From: an uncultured Clostridia bacterium
Lineage (GTDB): Bacteria > Bacillota > Clostridia > Oscillospirales > Acutalibacteraceae
Assembly (NCBI GenBank): GCA_947627725.1
Contig: CANQXE010000005.1
Coordinates: 62,001-126,000 of the forward strand
Direction of reading: 5' to 3'
Length of the DNA stretch: 64,000 bases
In this document: positions 8,086 to 16,543 of the stretch, piece by piece
Numbering within the stretch: position 1 is the first letter of the stretch
Layout: the number at the start of each line of letters is the position of its first letter
Translations under genes and position numbers: made by a program
The notes under the pieces: model-generated
What the model saw: the letters and a program-made list of their open reading frames with translations, nothing else
Database searches by the model: none
Told to the model about the DNA's origin: nothing

Positions 8086-8360
8086 GCGATTATTAATACA
8101 ACTATGACTATATGCAGCGTAAATTCAAGAGGCAGACCTATCATAAATTCAGCACGTCGTGTTTTGTGGCGGATTTTTTTCATTGTAAGATATTCACCGC
8201 AGGCGCCGCCTAAAAGACCGGTTAATAAAAGCGCGCTTTCAGGTATCCGCCATTTGTTCCTTACCGCTCTTCGCTTATCCATTACGGCGAGCAGTGATGA
8301 AATAATATTAATGACAACAAAATACGCCAAAGCCGTTATGATAATTGATTTTTGCGTCAT
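8070..8360 (-). CDS. DUF1294 family small membrane protein
   Basis: A 96-residue protein with an N-terminal membrane segment (about 6-26), a middle conserved part with DKRRAVRNKWRIPES and LLGGACGEY, the KIRHKTRR motif, and a C-terminal hydrophobic helix (about 76-93). The DKR...WRIPE...LLGG...RHKT order is the DUF1294 signature. The function of the family is unknown. Its start overlaps the stop of the upstream zinc-ribbon gene by four bases (ATGA), so the two are translated together. Confidence 0.85.
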   Translation of the reverse strand: MTQKSIIITALAYFVVINIISSLLAVMDKRRAVRNKWRIPESALLLTGLLGGACGEYLTMKKIRHKTRRAEFMIGLPLEFTLHIVIVVLIIAKVAN

Positions 8361-8653
8361 ATCTTTTCTTTGAACTGCTTGAGAGTTTTTAAATCAAAGT
8401 TTCCGATTGAAAGCTTCTGTCCCTTTTTAAAGCTGTTTCCCTTGCTTTCATCAACAGTATAAATTGCCGCGCACTCGGGACAAACCAGAAAGTAAACCGT
8501 GTTGCAGTCTATGAGAGTAATTTTCGGAGCAAGTCTTCTTTCAAAATTTGAAAATACTCCGAACTTTACCTTTTTATTGCAGTTCGGGCAGGTTAGCTCG
8601 ACCGTATCTCCTCTTGATTTAATTCTCAATGAATTACCAAGTCTGTATTCCAT
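8357..8653 (-). CDS. Small zinc-ribbon protein, function unknown
   Basis: A 98-residue soluble protein with two Cys-x2-Cys knuckles, CPNC (about residues 22-25) and CPEC (about 58-61), which together would bind one zinc. The rest is basic. I do not recognise a named family. It precedes and overlaps the DUF1294 gene by four bases, and is divergent from the lipoprotein gene that starts 45 bases away. The start is the ATG at 8653; no alternative has better support. Confidence 0.6.
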   Translation of the reverse strand: MEYRLGNSLRIKSRGDTVELTCPNCNKKVKFGVFSNFERRLAPKITLIDCNTVYFLVCPECAAIYTVDESKGNSFKKGQKLSIGNFDLKTLKQFKEKI

Positions 8654-8697
8654 ATTATCACCATAGCTATTTTACTATAATTTTAGGAAGTGTTCAA

Positions 8698-9870
8698 GTG
8701 TATAAAAAAATAATTTTGTCAATATTATTGATGACTTTTCTTGCCGGCTGCTCTTTTTCGCTCCCTCAGTCAACAAAAAATGAGAAGAATACCGAAGAGT
8801 ATGTGAAAGCCGTCTGGGTAACGTATTACGAGCTTTCTTCCTTTACTCAGGATAAGACTGAGCAGGAGTTTAAAAAGCAGATAAATAAAACCTTTAAGGA
8901 GTTGCAATCAAACGGCTTTAACCGTGTTACGGTCCAGGTAAGACCGTATGCTGACGCCTTTTATAAATCAAAATATTTCCCCGTAAGCGCGTATTGCTTT
9001 AAAGAGCAGGGGAATGAACTTATCTATGACCCTCTTGAAATAATGACCGCCTCCGCTCATAAGTATAATCTTTCAATTGAGGCGTGGATTAATCCGTACA
9101 GAGTAAGTACGTCAACAGATTTTTCCGAGCTATCTAAGGATAATAAAGCGCTTGAATGGAAGGATACGGATAAACTGATCGTTTGCGACAGCGGAATATA
9201 TTTTAATCCCGCAAGCGACGAGGTAACACAGCTTATTTCTGACGGAGTAAGAGAAATAGTTGAAAACTATGAGGTGGATTCTGTCTGCTTTGACGATTAT
9301 TTTTATCCGGATACTGATACCGCGATTGATAAAGCCTCATACAGCGCTTATAAAAAGGCAGGCGGTGAAAAACAGCTTGCGGATTGGCGCAGGGATAATG
9401 TCAGCAATATGATAAAAACTGTTTACAGTACCGTAAAAAAAGTTAATGAAAATATAACCTTCGGTATCAGTCCTGCCTCAAACGCCGAAAATGACTATGC
9501 AAGCCTTTATGCTGACGTTAATAAATGGTGTACGGAGGACGGATATATTGATTATATCTGCCCTCAGATTTACTTCGGTTTTCAAAATGAAAGTCAGCCG
9601 TTTATGAAAACAACAAAAAGCTGGATTCAAATGGCTGACTGTACACTCTATGTCGCCTTACCGCTATATAAAGCAGGTAAGGAGGACGAGTTTGCGGGAG
9701 ATAGGGGAATAAACGAGTTTCTCGATAATAACAATATTGTTTCGCGACAGGTGATATATCTTTCAAAGCTGAGTGAGGTTAAGGGTTATTACATATTTTC
9801 ATACAGCTCCCTAAAGGATAATGATGAAACAAGAAATCTTTACTCTGCAATGCAAAACTCGTCACAGTAA
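8698..9870 (+). CDS. Family 10-type glycosyl hydrolase-like lipoprotein (DUF187/GHL10)
   Basis: A 390-residue lipoprotein. I chose GTG 8698 because AGGAAGTG precedes it and it gives a clean lipoprotein signal: KK, a hydrophobic stretch and the lipobox LAGC with Cys18. Starting further upstream (ATG 8629) would bury that signal and overlap the divergent gene. The mature part is a TIM-barrel-like domain of the GHL10/DUF187 type, beginning VKAVWVTYYE, with QVRPYADAFY, EAWINPYR, VCFDDYFYPD and ICPQIYFGF strands. Homologues such as the E. coli YngK family are predicted carbohydrate-active, acting outside the membrane; the substrate is not known. Its last 31 bases overlap the convergent mtaB. Confidence 0.82.
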   Translation: MYKKIILSILLMTFLAGCSFSLPQSTKNEKNTEEYVKAVWVTYYELSSFTQDKTEQEFKKQINKTFKELQSNGFNRVTVQVRPYADAFYKSKYFPVSAYCFKEQGNELIYDPLEIMTASAHKYNLSIEAWINPYRVSTSTDFSELSKDNKALEWKDTDKLIVCDSGIYFNPASDEVTQLISDGVREIVENYEVDSVCFDDYFYPDTDTAIDKASYSAYKKAGGEKQLADWRRDNVSNMIKTVYSTVKKVNENITFGISPASNAENDYASLYADVNKWCTEDGYIDYICPQIYFGFQNESQPFMKTTKSWIQMADCTLYVALPLYKAGKEDEFAGDRGINEFLDNNNIVSRQVIYLSKLSEVKGYYIFSYSSLKDNDETRNLYSAMQNSSQ

Positions 9871-11123
9871 TCTTTAATTTTTACAGTTAAAAGCTGACCG
9901 ATTAAATTTTCAGAGCTTTTTATTCTTACAGGAAGATATGTTTTTGTGTAGCCCTGATATACTCCTTTGGAAATTTCATTTTCGAAAAGTACCTCTGTCT
10001 GTCTGCCAATCAAGGTTTTAAGGTACTCTTTCCTGATTTTTTCTGTTTCCTCAATCATTACAGCCGCACGCTTTTCTTTAATATGCTTCGGTACGCTGTC
10101 ACCTCTTTTTGATGCGGCAGTTCCCGGACGATTGCTGTATGGAAAAACGTGAACCTTTTCAAATTTAACGCTCTTCACAAAATCAAGGCTTTCTTTGAAA
10201 TCCTCATTGCTTTCATCGTGAAAGCCTACCATAACATCGGTTGTTATGCTTGCATCAACGAAGGTGCTTCTCAGCTTATCACAAAGTGATTTATACTCTT
10301 CACAAGTATAATGCCTGTTCATATTTCTAAGTGTTTTATCGCATCCGCTTTGCAGCGACAGATGAAACTGCGGGCAGAATTTTTCTATTTTTGAAAGTTC
10401 AATAATCATTTTATCGGTTATGTGATCCGGTTCGAGAGAGCCTAACCTTACCCGTTCAATACCGCTTGTCGCCGCGCATATTTTTACAGCGTCAACAATA
10501 TTGAAATCCTCGCCATTGCCGTATGCGGAAAGATTTATACCCACCAGAACAATCTCTTTAACCGAATTACCCGCGAGAGCTTCTACCTCTTTTTCCAGGC
10601 TTTCGGGATTCTTTGAGCGTACTCTGCCACGCGATTTCGGAATAATACAGTATGAGCAAAATCTGTCGCACCCGTCCTCAATTTTGACAAACGCTCTTAT
10701 TCTGTCATTAAAATCTGTTATTGAACAGTTGGAAAATTTATCTCCCGTTTTATGCTCGTTAATATATATAATTCTTGATTTTTTCTGGTTATACTCGTTA
10801 ATCAGTCTGAGAATATCACCGTCATTTTTGTTCGAGAAAATAATATCCGCTTCAGTCAGCGACCGCGCATCATCGGGAAAAGCCTGAGGCATACAGCCTG
10901 TAAGTATTACCGCTGCGTTTGGGTGTTTTCTTTTGAATTTTCTTATATTTTGTCTTGTCTTTTGGTCGGCAGTCGCGGTAACCGTGCAGGAATTGACTAT
11001 GTAATAATCCGCGTCATCGTCTGCGGATACGATTTCAAAGCCCGCATTTTTTAAAAGCTCGCTCATATATTCCGTTTCATATTGATTGACCTTACAGCCG
11101 AGTGTGTAAAACGCAGCTTTCAT
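9840..11123 (-). CDS. mtaB: tRNA t6A37 methylthiotransferase MtaB
   Basis: A 427-residue radical-SAM methylthiotransferase that converts t6A37 to ms2t6A37 in tRNA. Order of domains: N-terminal MTTase domain (TLGCKVNQYE, NSCTVT, TGCMPQ, supplying three cysteines for one cluster), the radical-SAM CX3CX2C motif in CDRFCSYC, and a C-terminal TRAM domain. The GCKVNQYE start distinguishes MtaB from RimO (GCPKN) and MiaB. ATG 11123 is chosen because GGAGGT lies five bases upstream; a TTG twelve bases earlier is inside that site. A consensus-like sigma-A promoter precedes it. The 3' end overlaps the convergent lipoprotein gene. Confidence 0.94.
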   Translation of the reverse strand: MKAAFYTLGCKVNQYETEYMSELLKNAGFEIVSADDDADYYIVNSCTVTATADQKTRQNIRKFKRKHPNAAVILTGCMPQAFPDDARSLTEADIIFSNKNDGDILRLINEYNQKKSRIIYINEHKTGDKFSNCSITDFNDRIRAFVKIEDGCDRFCSYCIIPKSRGRVRSKNPESLEKEVEALAGNSVKEIVLVGINLSAYGNGEDFNIVDAVKICAATSGIERVRLGSLEPDHITDKMIIELSKIEKFCPQFHLSLQSGCDKTLRNMNRHYTCEEYKSLCDKLRSTFVDASITTDVMVGFHDESNEDFKESLDFVKSVKFEKVHVFPYSNRPGTAASKRGDSVPKHIKEKRAAVMIEETEKIRKEYLKTLIGRQTEVLFENEISKGVYQGYTKTYLPVRIKSSENLIGQLLTVKIKDYCDEFCIAE

Positions 11124-11149
11124 AACTACCTCCAAGCATCTTTTTGGTG

Positions 11150-11178
11150 ATTATACCAAATTTTTATCATTAATACAA
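11150..11178 (-). promoter_or_regulatory. Sigma-A promoter for mtaB
   Basis: On the reverse strand, TTGTAT (11178-11173), 17 bases, TATAAT (11155-11150). It is about 27 bases before the mtaB start and points away from dacF. Confidence 0.75.
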
Positions 11179-11209
11179 TATTTTGCTAATACTATTTAGG
11201 GGTGATTGT

Positions 11210-12349
11210 ATGAAAAAATGTATAATTTTTATTGTGTCTTTCTGTATTTTTATGAGCGTTCCATCAACAATTTTTGCCGAGGAACAAAAGGAGAAAAAGG
11301 AAATTGAGGTTAAATCAAGTATTCTGATGTGTATGGATACGGGTGATATTATAAAAGAGGAAAACGCCTATGAGCATCTCTCTCCCGCGTCAGTAACAAA
11401 GATAATGAGTATACTGCTCTTTATGGAAGCAATTGACAGCGGAAAAATTAAGCTTGACGATATGGTTGCAGCAAGTGAAAACGCCGTTTCAAAGGGCGGT
11501 TCTCAAATCTGGCTTGAAGTCGGGGAAAAGATGAGCGTTAATGATTTACTTAAGGCAGTCATTATTTCCTCGGCAAATGACGCCTGCACGCTTTTAAGCG
11601 AATATGTTGCAGGCAGTTCAACTGCATTCGTTGATATGATGAACGCTAAGGTGAAAGAATTAGGACTTAAAAACAGCAATTTTGAAAACTGCACAGGTCT
11701 TGATGACGACATAAACAATCACTATTCCTGCGCATATGATTTGGCTGTAATCGCAAAAGAGGTTATGAAATATGACCTTGTAAAAAAATACTCAACCGTT
11801 TGGCTTGATTCACTTCGCGGAGGAAAAACGGAGCTGAATAACACTAATAAACTTGTAAACTCCTATAACGGAATTACAGGACTTAAAACAGGTACTACCT
11901 CAAACGCCGGCTTTTGCCTGTGCGCTACCGCCGAAAGAGACGGTATGAGGCTTGTTTCCGTAGTTCTCGGTGCAGACACAAGTAATGACAGATTTAAGAA
12001 AACTACAGAACTTTTGGATTTCGGTTTCGCAAATTACAAGCTGAGTAAAATAACCTTGGACAAAACTAAAATAACTCCTGTAAAAATCAAACAGGGAAGG
12101 GTAAAAAATATTGTTCCCGTTTCAAATAACACCGACAGTATACTTGTAACAAAAAACGCCGGAAAATTTGAATATGAATATAAAATAAAAAAATCAGTTA
12201 AAGCGCCTGTTAAAAAGGGCGATATCCTCGGCGAAGTGCTTGTAATGTGTGAAAATGAGCAGGTTGCTTCCGTTCCTCTCACAGCAGGTATGAGTATAAA
12301 GACAATTGATTTTTCATATGTTTTCAGGATGCTTTTGAAAAACATTTGA
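11210..12349 (+). CDS. dacF: D-alanyl-D-alanine carboxypeptidase (DacF/PBP5 family)
   Basis: A 379-residue penicillin-binding protein of the S11 serine peptidase family that trims the terminal D-alanine of peptidoglycan stem peptides. Signal peptide at about 1-23 (ending TIFAEE). Active-site motifs are complete: SVTK (61-64), SAN (121-123) and KTG (226-228). A C-terminal PBP5-like domain follows, ending in an amphipathic/hydrophobic tail (SYVFRMLLKNI). ATG 11210 has AGGGGTG upstream and gives the signal peptide; an earlier in-frame ATG at 11183 does not. Assignment to DacF (sporulation) rather than DacA (vegetative) rests on general similarity and is uncertain. Confidence 0.9.
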   Translation: MKKCIIFIVSFCIFMSVPSTIFAEEQKEKKEIEVKSSILMCMDTGDIIKEENAYEHLSPASVTKIMSILLFMEAIDSGKIKLDDMVAASENAVSKGGSQIWLEVGEKMSVNDLLKAVIISSANDACTLLSEYVAGSSTAFVDMMNAKVKELGLKNSNFENCTGLDDDINNHYSCAYDLAVIAKEVMKYDLVKKYSTVWLDSLRGGKTELNNTNKLVNSYNGITGLKTGTTSNAGFCLCATAERDGMRLVSVVLGADTSNDRFKKTTELLDFGFANYKLSKITLDKTKITPVKIKQGRVKNIVPVSNNTDSILVTKNAGKFEYEYKIKKSVKAPVKKGDILGEVLVMCENEQVASVPLTAGMSIKTIDFSYVFRMLLKNI

Positions 12350-12366
12350 TAAGTAATCAAAAAAAT

Positions 12367-12395
12367 ATTGCAACTTTTTCCAAAATAGTGTACTA
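12367..12395 (+). promoter_or_regulatory. Sigma-A promoter for pgi
   Basis: TTGCAA (12367-12372), 17 bases, TACTAT (12390-12395), about 64 bases before the pgi ATG. Confidence 0.72.
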
Positions 12396-12458
12396 TATTT
12401 TCTCAAGTAATATTTAACTTTTATAGGTAAACAAATATAAAGAACAGAGGCGAAATAT

Positions 12459-13805
12459 ATGTCAATAAAGTTTATCTCAAGCCATATAGAAAATATAGTT
12501 ACACCGCAGGATATTGAAAAGCTTTCTCCAAAGGCTGTTAAGGCTATGGAAGCGCTTCACAATAAAACAGGCGAGGGCAATGACTTTTTAGGCTGGCTTA
12601 CTCTTCCTTCCGACTATGACAAGGAGGAGTTTATCCGCATAAAAAAAGCAAGCGAGTATATTAAAGAAAATGCTGATATTTTGATTGTAATCGGTATAGG
12701 CGGTTCATATCTCGGCGCAAGAGCGGTTATCGAATGCTTAAAGTCACCGAATTATAATGTGATTAAAAAGGATACACCGGATATTTATTTTATCGGTAAT
12801 TCCATCAGTCCGTCAATGCTTACTGAGCTGGTTTCAATCTGCGAGGGTAAGGACATCTGTGTTAATGTAATCAGCAAGAGCGGCACGACAACCGAGCCGG
12901 CTATTGCCTTTCGTGTTTTCCGCGATTTGGTTTACAGCAAGTATTCCGAGGAAGAAGCGGCAAAAAGAATTTTCGCGACTACCGATAAATCAAAGGGTAC
13001 TCTCAAAGAGCTTGCCGATGCAAAAGGCTATGAAACCTTTGTTGTGCCTGACGATGTCGGCGGCAGATTTTCCGTTCTCACAGCGGTAGGTCTTCTTCCC
13101 ATTGCGGCAGCGGGAATTGACATTGATGAACTTATGGCGGGCGCTAAGGAGGCTCAGGACTCTCTGAACAGTGAAAATCTTGAGGAGAATGCCGTACTTA
13201 AATATGCCGCTATAAGAAACGCTTTTTACAATATGGGTAAAAAGCTTGAATGCTTTGTTTCGTATGAGCCTTGCATGGCGATGTTTAACGAGTGGTTAAA
13301 GCAGCTTTTTGCTGAAAGCGAGGGAAAGGACGGAAAGGGACTTTATCCTGTATCATGTATTTTCTCAACCGATTTACATTCAGTCGGTCAGTATATTCAG
13401 GAAAGCGGCGGCAGCCTGATGTTTGAAACAGTCATCAAGTTTAACCACCCTCACGATGATTTTCTTATCACGGAGCAGGAGGGCAATATTGACGGTCTCA
13501 ACTTCCTTGCGGGCAAATCAATGAGCTATGTAAATGAAAAGGCTCGCGAGGGTACTCTGCTTGCACATACCGACGGCGGTGTGGGAAATCTTGTTATTGA
13601 ATGCGATTCAATATCCCCGAAGGATATCGGATATCTTATCTATTTCTTTGAAAAAGCCTGCGCTGTTTCAGGATATATACTCGGCGTAAATCCCTTTAAT
13701 CAGCCGGGAGTTGAGAGTTACAAGAAGAATATGTTTGCTCTTCTCGGAAAGCCGGGATATGAAAAGGAAAAAGAAAGTCTTGAAAAACGTCTTGGCATAT
13801 GTTAA
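12459..13805 (+). CDS. pgi: Glucose-6-phosphate isomerase
   Basis: A 448-residue cytosolic enzyme interconverting glucose 6-phosphate and fructose 6-phosphate in glycolysis. It is the shorter form usual in Firmicutes. Visible signatures include [11 protein letters not shown] (about 77-87), SKSGTTTEP (about 139-147), [16 protein letters not shown] (about 200-215, the family signature) and the C-terminal [12 protein letters not shown]. The second SIS domain is intact. A sigma-A promoter lies upstream, with AGAGGCG as the ribosome binding site. The small P-loop gene follows after 39 bases. Confidence 0.96.
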   Translation: MSIKFISSHIENIVTPQDIEKLSPKAVKAMEALHNKTGEGNDFLGWLTLPSDYDKEEFIRIKKASEYIKENADILIVIGIGGSYLGARAVIECLKSPNYNVIKKDTPDIYFIGNSISPSMLTELVSICEGKDICVNVISKSGTTTEPAIAFRVFRDLVYSKYSEEEAAKRIFATTDKSKGTLKELADAKGYETFVVPDDVGGRFSVLTAVGLLPIAAAGIDIDELMAGAKEAQDSLNSENLEENAVLKYAAIRNAFYNMGKKLECFVSYEPCMAMFNEWLKQLFAESEGKDGKGLYPVSCIFSTDLHSVGQYIQESGGSLMFETVIKFNHPHDDFLITEQEGNIDGLNFLAGKSMSYVNEKAREGTLLAHTDGGVGNLVIECDSISPKDIGYLIYFFEKACAVSGYILGVNPFNQPGVESYKKNMFALLGKPGYEKEKESLEKRLGIC

Positions 13806-13844
13806 GATGTAATTGAAAAATAAATCACCTTTGGAGGAATTATA

Positions 13845-14264
13845 ATGATTAAACTTATCATAGGCAATAAAGGCGCAGGTAAAACCAAGAAATTAATTGA
13901 CTATGTAAATACTTGTGTTGAAAATTCCGACGGTAATGTTGTTTGCGTTGAAAAGGAGCCAAAGCTTACATATGATGTTTCATCAAAGGCTCGTCTCCTT
14001 GAAACAGAAACTTACCTTATTAACGGTCACAAGGCGTTTTACGGCTTTCTTGCAGGAATCTGTGCAGGTAACTATGATGTGACTGATATTCTTGTTGACG
14101 CGACATTTAAGATTGTCGGCAGAGAATATGAAAAGCTTCCTCAGTTTTTTGAGATGCTTTCAGAGCTTTCTGAGGCTACGGACGTAAACTTCTATTTTAC
14201 TATCAGTTGTGACAAAGAGGATTTACCGGTTGAAATCTTTGATTACTGCGAAGAAATATTATAA
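13845..14264 (+). CDS. Small P-loop protein (139 aa), function unknown
   Basis: A 139-residue soluble protein beginning with a Walker A motif, GNKGAGKTK (7-15), after a beta strand. A Walker B-like strand is DILVDATF (about 84-91, hydrophobics then Asp). It resembles short nucleotide-binding proteins seen next to pgi or yceD in Clostridia, but I cannot name a family or a substrate. A good ribosome binding site (GGAGGAAT) precedes the ATG. A strong terminator follows, so it closes the pgi transcript. It is too short to be a full AAA or kinase domain. Confidence 0.7.
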   Translation: MIKLIIGNKGAGKTKKLIDYVNTCVENSDGNVVCVEKEPKLTYDVSSKARLLETETYLINGHKAFYGFLAGICAGNYDVTDILVDATFKIVGREYEKLPQFFEMLSELSEATDVNFYFTISCDKEDLPVEIFDYCEEIL

Positions 14265-14274
14265 TAAATCAAAG

Positions 14275-14306
14275 CCGTTGGTGACTACATCAACGGTTGT
14301 TTTTTT
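14275..14306 (+). terminator. Terminator after the small P-loop gene
   Basis: CCGTTG (14275-14280) pairs with CAACGG (14291-14296) around a ten-base loop, followed by seven T (14300-14306). Confidence 0.85.
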
Positions 14307-14361
14307 GTCTGTTTATAGCTTTTTATGAATTAATTACTTCATTTATTTTTGAAAATTTCTA

Positions 14362-14390
14362 TTGACAAAGGGCAACCTAATATATATAAT
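14362..14390 (+). promoter_or_regulatory. Perfect consensus sigma-A promoter for yceD-rpmF
   Basis: TTGACA (14362-14367), exactly 17 bases, TATAAT (14385-14390). Both hexamers are perfect, so strong constitutive transcription of the ribosomal protein operon is expected. Confidence 0.92.
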
Positions 14391-14431
14391 ACTAAGGTGC
14401 AAGTGCGAGCAGCGCTTTTGAGGTGATTTTA

Positions 14432-14932
14432 ATGAAAATTGACCTTACAGGCTTATTTAACGGCAGTCAGAAAGAAATAGAAATAAATCAGGCTTCTGAT
14501 TTAAGCGGTTTAATTTACAGTACCTATAATCCGATAAAGGATAAGGTCATTGTTAAAGGAGAGCTTTATGCTAAAGCCGACATTGTTTATCTGGATGTCA
14601 ATATAAGCTTTACCTTTTACGGCTACTGCGACAGATGCGCGGATGAGCTTAAAAAGGATTTCTCGTTTGACGTTAAGAAGATTGTTGTTGAACAGCTTCA
14701 AAACGAAAATGACGATGAAAAATATATTGTTGTAAAAAACAGACTTCTTGATTTGGAGGAGCTTGTTAATGAAGAGGTTTCGCTCAACCTTCCCACAAAA
14801 ATATTGTGCAGGGAGGACTGCAAAGGACTTTGCAGCCAATGCGGAGCAAATTTGAATGTCAGTAAATGTGATTGTAAAAAGGATATAGATCCGAGACTTT
14901 CCGCTCTTTTGCAATTACTTGATAATGAATAA
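14432..14932 (+). CDS. DUF177/YceD family protein preceding L32
   Basis: A 166-residue protein of the YceD (DUF177) family, which nearly always precedes rpmF. In plants and E. coli the family is linked to 23S rRNA processing or accumulation; the precise activity is unknown. The central CDRCADEL (about 60-67) and the C-terminal cysteine set (CREDC, CSQCGANLN, CDC) resemble the zinc-binding signature of Firmicutes members, followed by DPRLSALLQLLD, the usual family ending. ATG 14432 is chosen because GAGGTG sits just upstream; the in-frame GTG at 14423 is part of that site. The operon is yceD-rpmF with der-plsY downstream of a hairpin. Confidence 0.9.
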   Translation: MKIDLTGLFNGSQKEIEINQASDLSGLIYSTYNPIKDKVIVKGELYAKADIVYLDVNISFTFYGYCDRCADELKKDFSFDVKKIVVEQLQNENDDEKYIVVKNRLLDLEELVNEEVSLNLPTKILCREDCKGLCSQCGANLNVSKCDCKKDIDPRLSALLQLLDNE

Positions 14933-14969
14933 ATAATTATTAATGCTTTAACATAAAGGAGGCACCAAA

Positions 14970-15155
14970 ATGGCAGTACCAGCAAGAAAAACATCAAAGG
15001 CTAGAAAGAATAAGAGACGTTCAAGTGTTTGGAAAATGGATGCTCCGACGCTCGTAAAATGCTCTAACTGCGGCGGATATACAGTATCACACAAGGTTTG
15101 TAAGAGCTGCGGCTATTATAACGGCAAAGAGGTTATCGCTAAGGAAGAAGCATAA
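14970..15155 (+). CDS. rpmF: 50S ribosomal protein L32
   Basis: A 61-residue ribosomal protein beginning MAVPARKTSKARKNKRRS. It is the zinc-binding form: CSNCGGYTVSHKVCKSCGYY holds two CX2C pairs. Ribosome binding site AAGGAGG before the ATG. It lies 37 bases after yceD, the standard pairing. Confidence 0.97.
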   Translation: MAVPARKTSKARKNKRRSSVWKMDAPTLVKCSNCGGYTVSHKVCKSCGYYNGKEVIAKEEA

Positions 15156-15170
15156 TTTTTACAATCAGCG

Positions 15171-15196
15171 GACGGACATAAATGTCCGTCTTTCTT
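15171..15196 (+). terminator. Hairpin terminator/attenuator between rpmF and der
   Basis: GACGGACA (15171-15178) pairs perfectly with TGTCCGTC (15183-15190) around TAAA, followed by TTTCTT. No separate promoter for der is evident, so this may be a partial terminator that lowers der-plsY expression relative to L32. Confidence 0.75.
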
Positions 15197-15214
15197 ATTA
15201 TCAGGAGGAACATT

Positions 15215-16543
15215 ATGTCTAAGCCGGTAGTTGCTGTTGTCGGAAGACCAAATGTAGGTAAGTCGACACTTTTTAACAAGTTAATAGGAAGCAGGCTGTC
15301 AATAGTTGACGATACTCCCGGCGTAACACGCGACAGAATTTACGGTGACTGTGAATGGCTCAATTATAAATTTCTTCTTGTGGATACAGGAGGAATAGAG
15401 CCTAATACAAATGATATTATTTTAAGTCAAATGCGCGCGCAGGCTGAAATTGCAATTGATACGGCTGACGTAATCATTCTTGTTACAAATATTCGTGACG
15501 GTGTTGTTGCAAGCGACTATGAGGTTGCTTCTATGCTCCAGAAAAGCGGAAAGCCGATAGTTCTTTGCATAAATAAATGTGACAGCATAGGGGAAACGGA
15601 TCCTGAATTTTATGAGTTTTATAATCTCGGACTCGGCGATCCGATTGCTGTTTCCGCGACACACGGTCACGGTACAGGCGATTTGCTTGATGAGGTCGTT
15701 AAGTTTTTACCGGAGCAATCAGACGATATTGTTGATGAAGAGGTTATTCATGTTGCGGTTATAGGCAAGCCAAATGTCGGAAAATCCTCTCTTGTAAATA
15801 AAATAAGCGGAGAGGAAAGAGCGATTGTATCTGATATCGCAGGCACAACACGGGATACTACGGATACATTTATCGAAAACCGGTACGGTAAGTTTAATTT
15901 TATTGATACTGCCGGCTTAAGACGCAAAAGCAGAGTTAATGACAGTATTGAGCGATTCAGTATTATCCGTGCGAGAATGGCTGTTGAACGCACTAACGTA
16001 TGTGTTATTATGATTGATGCAGTTGAGGGCTTTACCGAGCAGGATTCAAAGGTTGCGGGCATTGCCATTGAACAGGGTAAGGCGTGCATCATCGCAGTCA
16101 ATAAGTGGGACGCCGTTGAAAAAGACGGCAATACAATGAATGAATACAGAAATAAACTTAAAAACGATTTTTCCTTTATGAGCTATGCTCCGATTATGTT
16201 TATTTCCGCTAAAACAGGACAGAGAATTGAAAGGCTTTTTGAAATGATAGCCTTTGTTCATTCGCAAAATTCAATGCGTATTTCCACAGGCAAGCTCAAC
16301 GAGGTTCTCGCAGATGCTACGGCACGTGTTCAGCCCCCGACCGATAAGGGCAAAAGGCTTAAAATTTACTATATGACACAGGCGTCAACCCGTCCTCCCA
16401 CATTTGTTTTCTTTGTTAATAATACAGAGCTTTTTCACTTCTCCTATCAGAGGTATCTTGAAAATCAGATAAGAGAGATTTTCGGACTTGACGGTACTCC
16501 TATTCGTTTCATTATTCGTGAAAGGGGAGAGGGTAAAAAATAA
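15215..16543 (+). CDS. der: Ribosome biogenesis GTPase Der (EngA)
   Basis: A 442-residue protein with two tandem GTPase domains and a KH-like C-terminal domain, needed for 50S assembly. Domain 1 has GRPNVGKST, DTGG and NKCD. Domain 2 has GKPNVGKSS, DTAG and NKWD. The C-terminus contains the RPPTFVFFVN segment typical of the KH-like part. The ATG at 15215 follows AGGAGG and gives MSKPVVAVVGRPN, the usual Der start; an in-frame ATG upstream overlaps the hairpin. The stop overlaps the plsY start (TAATG). Confidence 0.97.
   Translation: MSKPVVAVVGRPNVGKSTLFNKLIGSRLSIVDDTPGVTRDRIYGDCEWLNYKFLLVDTGGIEPNTNDIILSQMRAQAEIAIDTADVIILVTNIRDGVVASDYEVASMLQKSGKPIVLCINKCDSIGETDPEFYEFYNLGLGDPIAVSATHGHGTGDLLDEVVKFLPEQSDDIVDEEVIHVAVIGKPNVGKSSLVNKISGEERAIVSDIAGTTRDTTDTFIENRYGKFNFIDTAGLRRKSRVNDSIERFSIIRARMAVERTNVCVIMIDAVEGFTEQDSKVAGIAIEQGKACIIAVNKWDAVEKDGNTMNEYRNKLKNDFSFMSYAPIMFISAKTGQRIERLFEMIAFVHSQNSMRISTGKLNEVLADATARVQPPTDKGKRLKIYYMTQASTRPPTFVFFVNNTELFHFSYQRYLENQIREIFGLDGTPIRFIIRERGEGKK

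Noticed and set aside
10501-10887. A 128-residue forward frame inside mtaB
   Set aside because: It covers the radical-SAM coding region of mtaB on the other strand and has no supporting signals.
15748-16131. A 127-residue reverse frame inside der
   Set aside because: It lies opposite the second GTPase domain of der; the Der motifs explain the sequence.
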